In this document: piece after piece, positions 7,689 through 16,578 of the stretch
Position numbering within the stretch: the first letter of the stretch is position 1
Layout of the letters: each line of letters begins with the position of its first letter
Program-made: the position numbers and the translations under genes
Origin: Bosea sp. F3-2
Lineage (GTDB): Bacteria; Pseudomonadota; Alphaproteobacteria; Rhizobiales; Beijerinckiaceae
Assembly: GCF_008253865.1 (NCBI RefSeq)
Contig: NZ_CP042331.1
Span: forward strand, 1,178,001 to 1,242,000
Direction: 5' to 3'
Length of the DNA stretch: 64,000 nt
Notes under the pieces: generated by a model
The model's database searches: none
The model's input: the letters and a program-made list of their open reading frames with translations, nothing else
What the model was told of the DNA's origin: nothing

Positions 7689-9241
7689 ACACGATGACCG
7701 CAGCCAAGCCCCGCTTCGAGGCGGAGCCCCCGCCGCCCCGCCCGGCCGAGGGCAAGCCGCTCCTCGAGCTCAAGGGCATCGCCAAGTCCTTTCCGGGGGT
7801 AAAGGCGCTCGACGACGTCTCCTTCGCCGTCTGGCCCGGCGAGGTGCACATGCTGCTCGGCGAGAACGGCGCCGGAAAATCATCCCTGATGAAGGTGCTG
7901 TGCGGCGCCTATCAGGCCGATGCCGGCGAGTACTTCCACAAGGGCGAGCAGGTCGAGATCCGCTCGCCCGCGGATGCCCGCAAGCTCGGCATCGCCGTGA
8001 TCTTCCAGGAGTTCTCGCTCGTCCCCTATCTCGACGTGGCGCAGAACATCTTCCTCGGCCGCGAATTTCCCTCGCGCATTCCCGGCCTCGTCGACCGCCG
8101 GCGCCTTTATCGCGAGGCGCAGGCCGTGCTCGACCTGATCGGCCTCGACGTCGATCCGAGGACCAAGATCCACACGCTCGGCGTCGCCCAGCAGCAGATG
8201 GTCGAGATCGGTAAGGCCCTGTCGCAGAACGCGCGCATTCTCGTCATGGACGAGCCGACCGCTGCGCTCTCCGACCGCGAGACGGAACGCCTCTTCGAGG
8301 TGATGCGCCAGCTCCAGGCCAAGGGCGTCGCCATCGTCTACATCTCGCACCGCATGGCGGAGGTGTTCGCGCTCGGCGACCGCATCACCGTGCTGCGCGA
8401 CGGCAAGCTCGTCGGCCGGGCGCAGCCGGGCGAGACCACGCCGGACGAGCTCGTGCGCATGATGGTCGGCCGCAATGTCGACATGAGCTATCCGCGCAAT
8501 TTCGCCGAGAAGCCGGGTGAGATAGCGCTTGAGGTCAAGGGCCTCTCGGCGAAGAACGGCATCCGCGACATCGACCTGACCGTGCGAGCCGGCGAGATCG
8601 TCGGTCTGTGCGGCCTCGTCGGCTCCGGCCGGAGCGAGGTCGCGCGCGCCATCTTCGGCGCCGACGAGATCACGGCCGGCGAGGTGCGCATCTTCGGCCA
8701 GGCCAAGCGCGGTGGCCCGGACGTTTCCGCCTTCGCCGGCGTCGGGCTCATCCCGGAAAGCCGCAAGACGGAAGGACTCGCGCTGATCCGTACGGTCAGC
8801 GACAACCTCGCCCTCGCCGGCCTGCCGAAGCTGTTCCCGAACAAGCTGTTCTCGCCCGCCCAGGCGCGGCGCTCGGCCGAGGAGCTGATCAAGCGGCTGC
8901 GGATCGCGACGCCCTCGCCGAACCAGAGCGTTGCGCTGCTCTCCGGTGGCAACCAGCAGAAGGTGGTGATCGGCAAATGGCTCGCGGCCGGCACGCGGCT
9001 GTTCATCTTCGACGAGCCGACGCGGGGCATCGATGTCGGCGCCAAGTCCGAGATCTTCGCGCTGATCGACCAGCTCGTCGCGGATGGCGCGGCGGTGCTG
9101 ATGATCTCCTCCGAGCAGGCCGAGATCGTCCATGTCTGCGACCGGGCCTACGTCATGCGCGGCAAGCGCATCGTCGGCGAGCTCTCCCGCTCCGAACTCT
9201 CCGAAGAGAACATCGTCAGAATGGGGATGCACGATGAGTGA
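7685..9241 (+). CDS. Ribose-type sugar ABC transporter ATP-binding protein (two ABC domains)
   Basis: The 518-residue RbsA/MglA-like protein has two ATPase domains. The first has Walker A 'GENGAGKSSL' and Walker B 'ILVMDEPTAAL'. The second has the usual degenerate Walker A 'GLVGSGRSE' and a full signature 'LSGGNQQKVVIGKW'. It would power import of a sugar or sugar-like solute through the two permeases that follow. The start at 7685 is coupled to the FAD oxidase stop; the frame is open for over 1 kb upstream, but that is antisense-like shadow of the oxidase gene. It overlaps the first permease by eight bases. Confidence 0.92.
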   Translation: MNTMTAAKPRFEAEPPPPRPAEGKPLLELKGIAKSFPGVKALDDVSFAVWPGEVHMLLGENGAGKSSLMKVLCGAYQADAGEYFHKGEQVEIRSPADARKLGIAVIFQEFSLVPYLDVAQNIFLGREFPSRIPGLVDRRRLYREAQAVLDLIGLDVDPRTKIHTLGVAQQQMVEIGKALSQNARILVMDEPTAALSDRETERLFEVMRQLQAKGVAIVYISHRMAEVFALGDRITVLRDGKLVGRAQPGETTPDELVRMMVGRNVDMSYPRNFAEKPGEIALEVKGLSAKNGIRDIDLTVRAGEIVGLCGLVGSGRSEVARAIFGADEITAGEVRIFGQAKRGGPDVSAFAGVGLIPESRKTEGLALIRTVSDNLALAGLPKLFPNKLFSPAQARRSAEELIKRLRIATPSPNQSVALLSGGNQQKVVIGKWLAAGTRLFIFDEPTRGIDVGAKSEIFALIDQLVADGAAVLMISSEQAEIVHVCDRAYVMRGKRIVGELSRSELSEENIVRMGMHDE

Positions 9242-10187
9242 TCAGGCCGTCTCCTCTCCCGCGCCGCGCATCCCGGCCGTTCCGGGTGTCGCGGTCGCGC
9301 TCGCCGGGCTAGCGCTGCTCTTCGCTGTGGCGAGCCCCGGCTTCCTCAGCGCCGGCAACCTCTCCAACGTGCTGGTGCAGTCGGTCATCCTGCTGCTGCT
9401 CGCCCTGCCGATGACCCTGATCATCATGACCGAGGGGCTCGACCTCTCGATGGGCGCGGTGCTGACGCTGGCCTCGCTCGTGCTCGCGCTGATCGTGGTC
9501 TCGACACAGTCGCTGGTGCTGGCGCTCCTGGGCGCGCTCGCCGTCGGGCTGGTCTTTGGGCTCGTCAACGGCTGGCTGATCGCCGGGCTGTCGATTCCGC
9601 CCTTCGTTGCCACGCTCGGCACGCTTGGCGCGGCGCAGGGGCTCGCGCTCGTCGTCAGCGACGGCCAGAGCGTCGTCGGCATCCCGCGCTTCGTGCGGCT
9701 GATCTATTCCGGCGACACCTTCGGCATCCCGACGCCGATCCTGATCGGCGCGGGCTTCTACGCCCTCTTCCACATCCTGCTCTACCACACCCGCTTCGGC
9801 ACCTATGTCTGCGCGCTCGGCGGCAATCGCGATGCGCTGACGCTGGCCGGCGTGGCCTGGAAGCGGATGCTCGTCGCGGTCTACATGCTCGGGGGCGCGA
9901 TGGCCGGGGTCGCGGCCCTGCTGATGACCGCGCGCATCAATGCCGGCCACCCGACCGCGGCGATCGGCATGGAGTTCGACGCCATCGCGGCGGTCGCGCT
10001 CGGCGGCACCTCCTTCGACAAGGGCAATGGCTGGCTCTTCGGCACCTTGCTCGGCGTGCTCACGGTCGGCGTGCTGCGCAATGGCCTCAACCTGATGGCC
10101 GTGCCCTCCTCCGTGCAGGTCGCCTGCATCGGCGCCCTCGTCATCGCCGCCCTCCTCATCGACAGCCTGCGGAGCCCCCGGTCATGA
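9234..10187 (+). CDS. Ribose-type ABC transporter permease 1
   Basis: The 317-residue polytopic membrane protein belongs to the RbsC-like BPD_transp_2 family. It shows about eight to ten hydrophobic segments and the family motif 'LDLSMGAVLTLASL', followed by 'NGWLIAGLSIPPFVATLGT'. It overlaps both the ATPase gene before it and the second permease after it, so all are made from one transcript. Two non-identical permeases suggest a heterodimeric channel. Confidence 0.92.
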   Translation: MSDQAVSSPAPRIPAVPGVAVALAGLALLFAVASPGFLSAGNLSNVLVQSVILLLLALPMTLIIMTEGLDLSMGAVLTLASLVLALIVVSTQSLVLALLGALAVGLVFGLVNGWLIAGLSIPPFVATLGTLGAAQGLALVVSDGQSVVGIPRFVRLIYSGDTFGIPTPILIGAGFYALFHILLYHTRFGTYVCALGGNRDALTLAGVAWKRMLVAVYMLGGAMAGVAALLMTARINAGHPTAAIGMEFDAIAAVALGGTSFDKGNGWLFGTLLGVLTVGVLRNGLNLMAVPSSVQVACIGALVIAALLIDSLRSPRS

Positions 10188-11158
10188 GCCTCGCCAGCGA
10201 CGCCGCCGCCCGCCCCTCCGGCTTCCATGTCTCGCGCGAGGTGCAGCAGCTGGCCTACCGGCTGCTCGCGGTCGCGCTGCTATGCGCGGCGTTGAGCTTC
10301 GCGACGGAAGCCTTCTTCACCGCCAACAACATCCTCAACGTGCTCAGGCAGGCGAGCCTGCTGTTCTTCCTGGCCTCCGGGCTGACGCTGGTGATCCTGA
10401 CCGGCGGCCTCGATCTCTCGGTCGGTGCCAATATCGGCCTCTCCGCCTGCTTCGCCGCGACCGTGATCAAGGCGACCGGCTCGCCCGCGCTCGGCACGCT
10501 GGCGGGGCTCGCCACCGGGCTCGCCATCGGCATCTGCAACGGGCTGATGGTGGCGAAGCTGCGCATCCCGTCCTTCATCGCCACCTACGGCATGCTCTGG
10601 GTGCTGCACGGCATCACCTATTACTACATGGCCGGCGAGACCATTCACGGCTTCCCGCCCGGCTTCCGGCAGATCGGCTCCGGCTATTTCCTCGGCGTGC
10701 CGATCCCCGTCTATCTGATGCTGGTCTTCCTGCTGGCGGGCACGATCTTCGCCCAGCGCACGATCTGGGGGCAGCAGATCTACGCCATCGGCGCCAACCC
10801 GGTCGCAGCGCGCCTTACCGGCATCCCGGTCGATCGCCGCCTGATCCTGGTCTACGCCTTCTCCGGCGCCATGGCGGGCGTCGCCTCGATCGTCTTCCTC
10901 GCCCGGCTGAACTCGGCCGAGGGCGATATCGGCGAGGCGATGACGCTGCCGGCGATCGCGGCGGCCCTGATCGGCGGCGCCTCGCTGTTCGGCGGCGTCG
11001 GCAGCGTGTTCGGCACCTTCATCGGCGCGCTCATCCTGACGCTGGTGCTGAATGGCATGAACCTGCTCGCCGTCAACGCCAACTGGCAGCCGCTGGTCAC
11101 CGGGCTGATCGTCATCCTCGCCGTCTGGCTCGACATGGTCGGCCGGCGGCGCACCTGA
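10184..11158 (+). CDS. Ribose-type ABC transporter permease 2
   Basis: The second RbsC-like permease has 324 residues, with the paired motif 'LDLSVGANIGLSA' and 'NGLMVAKLRIPSFIATYGML'. It is clearly homologous to, but distinct from, the upstream permease. The start overlaps the preceding stop as ATGA. It should form the transmembrane channel together with the first permease and the double ATPase. Confidence 0.92.
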   Translation: MSLASDAAARPSGFHVSREVQQLAYRLLAVALLCAALSFATEAFFTANNILNVLRQASLLFFLASGLTLVILTGGLDLSVGANIGLSACFAATVIKATGSPALGTLAGLATGLAIGICNGLMVAKLRIPSFIATYGMLWVLHGITYYYMAGETIHGFPPGFRQIGSGYFLGVPIPVYLMLVFLLAGTIFAQRTIWGQQIYAIGANPVAARLTGIPVDRRLILVYAFSGAMAGVASIVFLARLNSAEGDIGEAMTLPAIAAALIGGASLFGGVGSVFGTFIGALILTLVLNGMNLLAVNANWQPLVTGLIVILAVWLDMVGRRRT

Positions 11159-11190
11159 ACCAACCAACAGAAACCAAAGGGAGGGAACCC

Positions 11191-12159
11191 ATGTCCAAGT
11201 CGAAGCTTCTGGCCGCCACGCTGCCCGCCATCCTGATCTCGACCGCGGCGCTCGCCGCCGGCGAGACCATCGCGGTCTTCACCAAGAACCAGACCAACCC
11301 CTATTTCCAGACCGTGCGGATCGGCGCCGAGGTCGCGGCCAAGTCGCTCGGCGCCAAGGTGGTGCACTATATCCCGACCAAGCCGGACTCGATCCCCGAG
11401 CAGCTCAGCCAGGTCGAGGACGTGATCGTCAAGAAGCCCAGCGCCATCGTCTTCGTGCCCGTCGACTACAAGGCGATGGTGCCCGGCGTGGAGCAGATCA
11501 ACGACGCCAAGATCCCGATCGTCAACGTCACCGACCGCAGCGCCGGCGGCAAGTTCCTCGCCTTCGTCGGCGCCGATGACTACAGCCTCGGCCTGGAGAC
11601 GGCGCGCTTCCTGCTGAAGTCGATCGGCGGCAAGGGCAATGTCGTCATCCTCGAAGGCGTCAAGGGCTCGCTGACCAATATCGACCGGGTGCGCGGCTTC
11701 AACGACGCGATCAAGGAAGCCAAGGAGGTCAAGCTCCTCGCCAGCCAGCCGGCCAACTACCAGCGCCTGCAGGGCCTGCAGGTGATGGAGAACCTGATGC
11801 AGTCCCACCCGCAGATCGACGGCGTGCTCGCCGCCAATGACGCGATGGCGATCGGCGCGATCGAGGCGCTCGACGGCGCCAACCGCAAGGCCAAGGTCGT
11901 CGGCATCAACGGCACGCAGGAGGCCGTGGACGCGATCAAATCCGGCAAGCTGCTGGCCTCGGGCGACTATAACGGCTTCCTGCAAGGCTGCATCGGCACC
12001 ATGGTCGCGATCCGGTCCTTGCGGAATGAGCCGACCGTGACCGAGGTGGTGCTGAAGCCGACCGTGGTGAACGCCTCGAACTACCAGCCCTACGATTCGC
12101 CGCTGGAATCGCGCAGCTGCCCGAGCTGGAGCGAAGCGGCGGCGATGGCCAGCAAGTAG
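11191..12159 (+). CDS. Ribose-type periplasmic sugar-binding protein
   Basis: The 322-residue protein starts at 11191 after GGGAGGG and begins with a Sec signal peptide ending near 'AALAAG'. The mature part opens with 'IAVFTKNQTNPYFQTVRIGAE', typical of Peripla_BP_4 (RbsB-like) binding proteins. It is the receptor of the importer encoded just before it. RbsB-like proteins bind pentoses, hexoses, inositols and autoinducer-2, but also some non-sugar ligands. A hairpin follows the gene. Confidence 0.9.
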   Translation: MSKSKLLAATLPAILISTAALAAGETIAVFTKNQTNPYFQTVRIGAEVAAKSLGAKVVHYIPTKPDSIPEQLSQVEDVIVKKPSAIVFVPVDYKAMVPGVEQINDAKIPIVNVTDRSAGGKFLAFVGADDYSLGLETARFLLKSIGGKGNVVILEGVKGSLTNIDRVRGFNDAIKEAKEVKLLASQPANYQRLQGLQVMENLMQSHPQIDGVLAANDAMAIGAIEALDGANRKAKVVGINGTQEAVDAIKSGKLLASGDYNGFLQGCIGTMVAIRSLRNEPTVTEVVLKPTVVNASNYQPYDSPLESRSCPSWSEAAAMASK

Positions 12160-12178
12160 AACTGAACCTCGACAAGGA

Positions 12179-12200
12179 CGGCCGGCGCATCACCCGGCCG
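12179..12200 (+). terminator. GC-rich hairpin after the binding-protein gene
   Basis: A perfect seven-base stem (CGGCCGG / CCGGCCG) with an eight-base loop lies 20 bases after the binding-protein stop. There is no T-tract, so it may protect the 3' end or reduce read-through rather than act as a full terminator. Confidence 0.4.
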
Positions 12201-12227
12201 CCCATGCGCCCATAGGAGCCTTCCCAC

Positions 12228-12515
12228 ATGCTGTTCGCGATCCACGCCCTCGACAAGCCCGGCGCGCTCGACGCCCGCCTCACCAACTATGACGCGCACA
12301 AGGCATTCCTCGCCGACACCTCGGGGCTGAACGTCAAGATCATAATGTCCGGCCCGCTGGTCGGCGACGACGGCACGACCATGATCGGCAGCCTCTTCGT
12401 GGTCGAGGCGGCGGACCGCGCAACAGTGGAACGCTTCAATGCTGCGGACCCCTTCCATGCCGCCGGCATATGGGATCGCGTCTCGATCACTGGATTCGTT
12501 CGGCGCCAGGGCTGA
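12228..12515 (+). CDS. YciI-like family protein
   Basis: The 95-residue protein has the small ferredoxin-like YciI fold pattern, from 'MLFAIHALDKPGALDAR' through 'HKAFL' to the 'ADPFHAAGIWDRVSITGF' C-terminus. YciI-like proteins often accompany ring-cleavage clusters, and some are dehalogenases or muconolactone isomerase-like enzymes. It sits 68 bases after the binding-protein gene on the same strand, with AGGAG at 12213-12217 as ribosome site. Its reaction here is unknown. Confidence 0.8.
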   Translation: MLFAIHALDKPGALDARLTNYDAHKAFLADTSGLNVKIIMSGPLVGDDGTTMIGSLFVVEAADRATVERFNAADPFHAAGIWDRVSITGFVRRQG

Positions 12516-12689
12516 CCCAGCCTCTCGCAGCCATCTTGAGGGCACGGAGGCATCGCAGCCTGGATGGCCGATCTGCACCGCCGCCGAATGAACCGGAAGC
12601 GCGATCATATGGTGCCGAGGCTCCGGGCGACCTAACAATGGCTCAGGCCGGCTCCATGCCAACGGCCATTCTGTCAGGAGGAGACCACG

Positions 12690-13049
12690 ATGCTGGACTG
12701 GACGGGTTATCGCGCGGAGTTGAAGACCCGCGTCGGCGATTTTGGCAAGGCGGCGCCGGAGGCGCTCAAAGGCTACGCCGCGCTCAGCGCCGGAACCGCG
12801 AAGACACAGCATCTCGACGCCCGCACGCGGGAACTGATTTCGCTCGCCGTGGCCGTGACGACCCGTTGCGATGGCTGTATCACCAGCCATGTCGAAGCCG
12901 CGATCAAGGCCGGGGTGAGCCGGGAGGAGATCTCCGAAGCTCTCGGAGTTGCCATCGCGATGAATGCGGGCGCGGCTCTCGTCTATTCGGCACGGACACT
13001 CGATTGCTTCGAACAAACGACGGCCCGCAACTCTGCCGCGGCGGAGTGA
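12690..13049 (+). CDS. Carboxymuconolactone decarboxylase / AhpD-like family protein
   Basis: The 119-residue helical protein carries the AhpD-type motif Cys60-Asp-Gly-Cys63 with His67. This is the redox-active pattern of alkylhydroperoxidase-like members rather than true decarboxylases. It follows YciI by 174 bases on the same strand, with AGGAGG at 12678-12683. In aromatic clusters such proteins are thought either to detoxify peroxides or to act on lactone intermediates. The CxxC supports a peroxidase or disulfide role. Confidence 0.85.
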   Translation: MLDWTGYRAELKTRVGDFGKAAPEALKGYAALSAGTAKTQHLDARTRELISLAVAVTTRCDGCITSHVEAAIKAGVSREEISEALGVAIAMNAGAALVYSARTLDCFEQTTARNSAAAE

Positions 13050-13263
13050 ACAAACCGGTGCCGGTGGCTCCCGCATAGCGGGCGCCACCGGGCTGTGAGC
13101 GTGGGCGATGCCTGGGTCTATTCAACTTCAAGCAAGGGCGAGCGGCCGCCGTACAAGCTTCGCGAACCTTTGCGGTACTAACGACGGGTCGTCCGTTTAG
13201 CCGCGAGACGAGCCTCCGAAAAATGTGGAGGCGTCCGGCATGTTGAGTTCCGCATCCTGCCTC

Positions 13264-13296
13264 ACTGCGTTGCAGTCAAATCGGCGCGTGCTCTAG
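13264..13296. repeat. Partial copy of a dispersed palindromic repeat
   Basis: The last 16 bases, TCGGCGCGTGCTCTAG, match exactly the right end of the longer element at 47319-47436. The bases before them are a degenerate version of its right hairpin. Elements of this type are scattered between genes in Hyphomicrobiales. It lies in a 283-base gap with no gene. Confidence 0.55.
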
Positions 13297-13333
13297 GTCC
13301 GAGCCTTGGCCAGACGAATTGCGGATGACGTGA

Positions 13334-14224
13334 ATGGACTCAGTTTCTCTTGCCGTTTTTGTCGAAGCCGTTTCGGCCGGAAGCCTCGCAGGGGCAGCTC
13401 GGCGCCTGGGTCTGGGTTCGCTGGCCGCAGGGCGCAGCCTTGCATCGCTCGAAAAGCGCCTCGGCGTCAGGCTGCTCCAGCGCAACACCCGATCGCTGTC
13501 GCCGACCGCCGCCGGCATCGCCTTCCTGCCGCACGCTCAGGCCATGCTCGAAGCGGAAGCGGCGGCTCTGGCGAGCGTTGCGGGAAATGCGGACGCCAGC
13601 GGGCTCCTGCGCGTAACGGCCTCGGCCGCCTTCGGGCGAAAGGTTGTCGTGCCCTTCATCGCCTCGTTCATGGACCAGTACCCGAAGATAAAGGTCGATC
13701 TCCTGGTTACGGACCGCCTGGTCGACCTTGTCGGAGAGGGCTACGACCTTGCGATCAGAATCGCGCAGCTGCGCAGCAGCGATCTCATCGCCCGGCGCCT
13801 GTTCGACAGCATACGAGTGTTGGTCGCCGCACCCAGCTATCTGAAGCGGGCTGGGTCCCCGCAGGAGCTGCGCGATCTCGTGGATCACGAATGCCTGGCC
13901 CTCGCGGGGCAGAACCATTGGTCGTTCAGCCAGGGCGGCAGGCAGGTTTCGCAGCATGTCTCCGGGCGGTTCACCGCCAATTCCATCGAGATCCTGCATC
14001 GGGCCTGCACCGAGGGCCTCGGCATCGCGCTCCTCTCTGAATGGGATGTCCATAGCGAGATCTCCGACGGCTCGCTGGTCAACCTGACATTGAAGGATGC
14101 CTTCGCCGAGACGCTGTCGATTTCCGCCGTCTATCCCAGCCGCCGGCTTGTGCCGGCGAAAGTCAAACTGTTCGTCGAGCAAATGCGAGCCCGGCTGGAC
14201 AAGGCCCCCTGGCCGCTGAACTGA
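13334..14224 (+). CDS. LysR-family transcriptional regulator
   Basis: The 296-residue protein has an N-terminal helix-turn-helix ('SLAGAARRLGLGSLAAGRSLASLEKRL' region, about residues 17-43) and a LysR substrate-binding domain from about residue 85. The sequence resembles the large group of short LysR regulators that control quinone or efflux functions. It converges with the MFS gene at 14364, so it does not share a promoter with it. No target gene can be assigned. Confidence 0.85.
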   Translation: MDSVSLAVFVEAVSAGSLAGAARRLGLGSLAAGRSLASLEKRLGVRLLQRNTRSLSPTAAGIAFLPHAQAMLEAEAAALASVAGNADASGLLRVTASAAFGRKVVVPFIASFMDQYPKIKVDLLVTDRLVDLVGEGYDLAIRIAQLRSSDLIARRLFDSIRVLVAAPSYLKRAGSPQELRDLVDHECLALAGQNHWSFSQGGRQVSQHVSGRFTANSIEILHRACTEGLGIALLSEWDVHSEISDGSLVNLTLKDAFAETLSISAVYPSRRLVPAKVKLFVEQMRARLDKAPWPLN

Positions 14225-14363
14225 CTCGGATGCATCGACACAGCGACATTCCAGGATCGGTCCGCTTGGCTCGATCCCGGAATGCCGATGGGCTCGCATC
14301 GTGGCGGAGAAGGCTCCTTTCAGGCTCCGCCCCAGCGAGGGGCTCAGTTCGATCGTCGCTCGA

Positions 14364-15557
14364 TCAATGTCTGAAGCCTGCGCCCCGGCCGGTGCGGAAA
14401 ACCTGCAGAGCCATTGCGAGAAGCCCGATCACAAGGCTCAGAGCGACGACTCCGGTCCACCCTCCGGCCTGCCAGGCGGCCGTGCCGGCAGCGGATCCGG
14501 CCGCTCCTCCGAGAAACATGGCCCCCATCAGGATCGTGTTCAGGCGTGCCCGCGCCTCGGGGCGCAGAGCAAAAACAAGATGCTGGTTCGAGACGAGTGC
14601 GGACTGCATGGCGAAGTCCAGCAGGATGACGCCGACGACGAGCCCGGCCAGGGACGTCCACAGCCCAAACACGAGCCATGAGGCCACGACGAGCGCAGCT
14701 CCCAGCGCGACCACGGGTGCCGCACCTCGCGAATCCGCGAAACGACCCGCCAAGGGCGCAGCGAAAATGCCGACAGCGCCGACAATTCCGAACAGCCCCG
14801 CAATATCAGCGCCCAGGCCGAAGGCAGGCTCCTGAAGGCGAAAAGCCAGAACGGTCCAGAAAACCGTGAAGGCGGCGAAGATCAGCGCCTGCGTCGTCGC
14901 AGCCTTCCGAAGCTGGGGAAACTCCCGCCAAAGATCGGCAATGGACCCGAGAAGCCGCCCATAGCCGAGTTGGGAGTCGGGTTCGCTGCGCGGCAGCGCC
15001 AGCATCACGGCACCGGCCGCCAGGAGAGCCATGGGAACGCCGAGCCAGAACATCTCGCGCCAGCCGCCATGAGTCGCGACGAAACCCGCCAAGGTTCGGC
15101 TGAGCAGGATGCCCGTCAGGATCCCCGCCAGGACCGTGCCCACTGTCGCACCGCGCCGCGCAGGCGGCGCCAGGTGCGCAGCGAGCGGAACGATCTGTTG
15201 GGCGACGGTCGCCGAAAGGCCCACAGCAACCGAGGCGAGGACGAGCATTGATGCGCTCGGCGCCATCGCCGCCAGGATCAGGGACAGGGCGAGCAGCCCG
15301 AACTGGAGAACGATAAGCCGCTTGCGTTCGACAATGTCGCCAAGAGGCACGAGCAGGAACAAGCCGGCCGCATAGCCCAGCTGGGTCGCTGTCGGGACGA
15401 GCGCGGTCAATGGACCGGGAATCTCCGCCTCGATCAGCCCGAGCATCGGCTGATTGTAGTAGATGTTCGCGACTGCGATGCCGGCTGCGCCGGCCATCGC
15501 GAAGGTCGTGAGGAGCGGAAGGCCTCTCGTTTGAGTCTCCGCGGTGACGCTAGACAT
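14364..15557 (-). CDS. MFS transporter, drug/sugar efflux type
   Basis: The 397-residue protein has about twelve hydrophobic segments and the DHA1-like pattern 'YYNQPMLGLIEAEIPG' early in the protein, followed by 'LGYAAGLFLLVPLGDIVERKRLI' (motif A region). It belongs to the EmrD/arabinose-efflux group of proton-driven exporters in the inner membrane. Two dyads lie just upstream of the start, and an OhrR-like MarR regulator is encoded next on the same strand, so redox- or ligand-controlled efflux is a fair guess. Confidence 0.85.
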   Translation of the reverse strand: MSSVTAETQTRGLPLLTTFAMAGAAGIAVANIYYNQPMLGLIEAEIPGPLTALVPTATQLGYAAGLFLLVPLGDIVERKRLIVLQFGLLALSLILAAMAPSASMLVLASVAVGLSATVAQQIVPLAAHLAPPARRGATVGTVLAGILTGILLSRTLAGFVATHGGWREMFWLGVPMALLAAGAVMLALPRSEPDSQLGYGRLLGSIADLWREFPQLRKAATTQALIFAAFTVFWTVLAFRLQEPAFGLGADIAGLFGIVGAVGIFAAPLAGRFADSRGAAPVVALGAALVVASWLVFGLWTSLAGLVVGVILLDFAMQSALVSNQHLVFALRPEARARLNTILMGAMFLGGAAGSAAGTAAWQAGGWTGVVALSLVIGLLAMALQVFRTGRGAGFRH

Positions 15558-15594
15558 GGTCGATCTCTTTCGTTCCGATATGACCTGGACTTGG

Positions 15595-15608
15595 TAAGTC
15601 GGAACTTA
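15595..15608. promoter_or_regulatory. Inverted repeat upstream of the MFS gene
   Basis: TAAGT-CGGA-ACTTA is a perfect five-base-arm dyad 38-51 bases before the MFS start. That position suits an operator overlapping its promoter or leader. The adjacent MarR or LysR regulator is a possible ligand. Confidence 0.4.
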
Positions 15609-15643
15609 GTCGATCATCGCGATTTGATTTATTGCACTATTTT

Positions 15644-15659
15644 GATGCTCCGGAGCATC
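15644..15659. promoter_or_regulatory. 16-bp perfect palindrome in the MFS/MarR gap
   Basis: GATGCTCCGGAGCATC is a perfect palindrome lying in AT-rich sequence about 90 bases upstream of the MFS gene. The 338-base gap (15558-15895) holds this, the dyad at 15595 and no gene. It is a strong operator candidate; which regulator binds is unknown. Confidence 0.5.
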
Positions 15660-15895
15660 TGATATTGATGCAATCCGAACGCTTGGGAGCGAGCGTTCGC
15701 AAGGCCTCATCTGGCCGGGCTAGCGGAGGGCATCCGGTTTGATGGCGGATCGCAGGCGTCAAAGCGTGTCGCCCTGAGCCAGAAACAATCGACACTTAAG
15801 GATCAACGACCGCTTGCGAGTCCGCCCCCGATGGTTGGCTGGCATCTCGTCGAAGGCATTCTGGCTTCAGAACCAGAAAGCACCTCAAAAGGCGT

Positions 15896-16324
15896 TCATC
15901 CAATCCTCGCCTCAAGCCGATCGCGAATTGCGACAAGAGCTTGCCGGACTTTTTCACGCTGTTCTTCGGACTCACCGACAGCGTCGGCAATCGCGATATT
16001 GATGGGCGGAATCTTTTCGAGGAGCTTTCTGCCTGCGACAGTGAGCTCCACATTGACGATACGCTCGTCCGTCGCGGCCCGTACGCGGGTGATCAACCCT
16101 GCATTCTCCAAGCGCTTGAGCATTGGAGTCAGTGTGCTCGATTCAAGCTTAAGCCGCTCCCCGATAGCGCCGACTGGCTGCGCGCCTCCATCCGCAAGCA
16201 CGACGAGACATAGATATTGGGGGTAAGTCAGCCCCAGCTCGTCGAGCAAAGGACGATACACGCGGTTGAACATATGGGCCGTCGAGTAGACCGCGAAGCA
16301 GATATGTTGGTCCAGAGATAGCAT
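15896..16324 (-). CDS. MarR-family regulator, OhrR-like
   Basis: The 142-residue protein has the opening 'LDQHICFAVYSTAHMFNRVYRPLLDELGLTYPQYL' pattern of OhrR peroxide sensors, with the reactive Cys at residue 9 in the same context. A winged helix-turn-helix follows ('GERLKLESSTLTPMLKRLENAGLI', interrupted here only by wording). OhrR represses ohr until organic hydroperoxides oxidise that Cys. No ohr gene is adjacent: the neighbours are an MFS pump and a divergent AraC gene. It may therefore control efflux, or ohr elsewhere. Confidence 0.82.
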   Translation of the reverse strand: MLSLDQHICFAVYSTAHMFNRVYRPLLDELGLTYPQYLCLVVLADGGAQPVGAIGERLKLESSTLTPMLKRLENAGLITRVRAATDERIVNVELTVAGRKLLEKIPPINIAIADAVGESEEQREKVRQALVAIRDRLEARIG

Positions 16325-16578
16325 GTCCCGCCCAGCCGCCGGCCGTCTGATTCATTTCCTTCAGGCTAGCGCATTCTCATCAAATTGGAACTTGACGGCC
16401 AAATTATGTCGCGAGATAAATAATCGCGTCGAAACAAACATATCGTTCCAACCTAGGGCGCAGGATGGCCTTCTCCGTGTGCGCCTCTGCGTCAGGACCG
16501 ATGGGCGATGGGAACAGCCATGGAGCGCCGCCTGAGGCATGAAGGCGCGGTTGAAGGATCGGGACGCCGGGAACGGTC

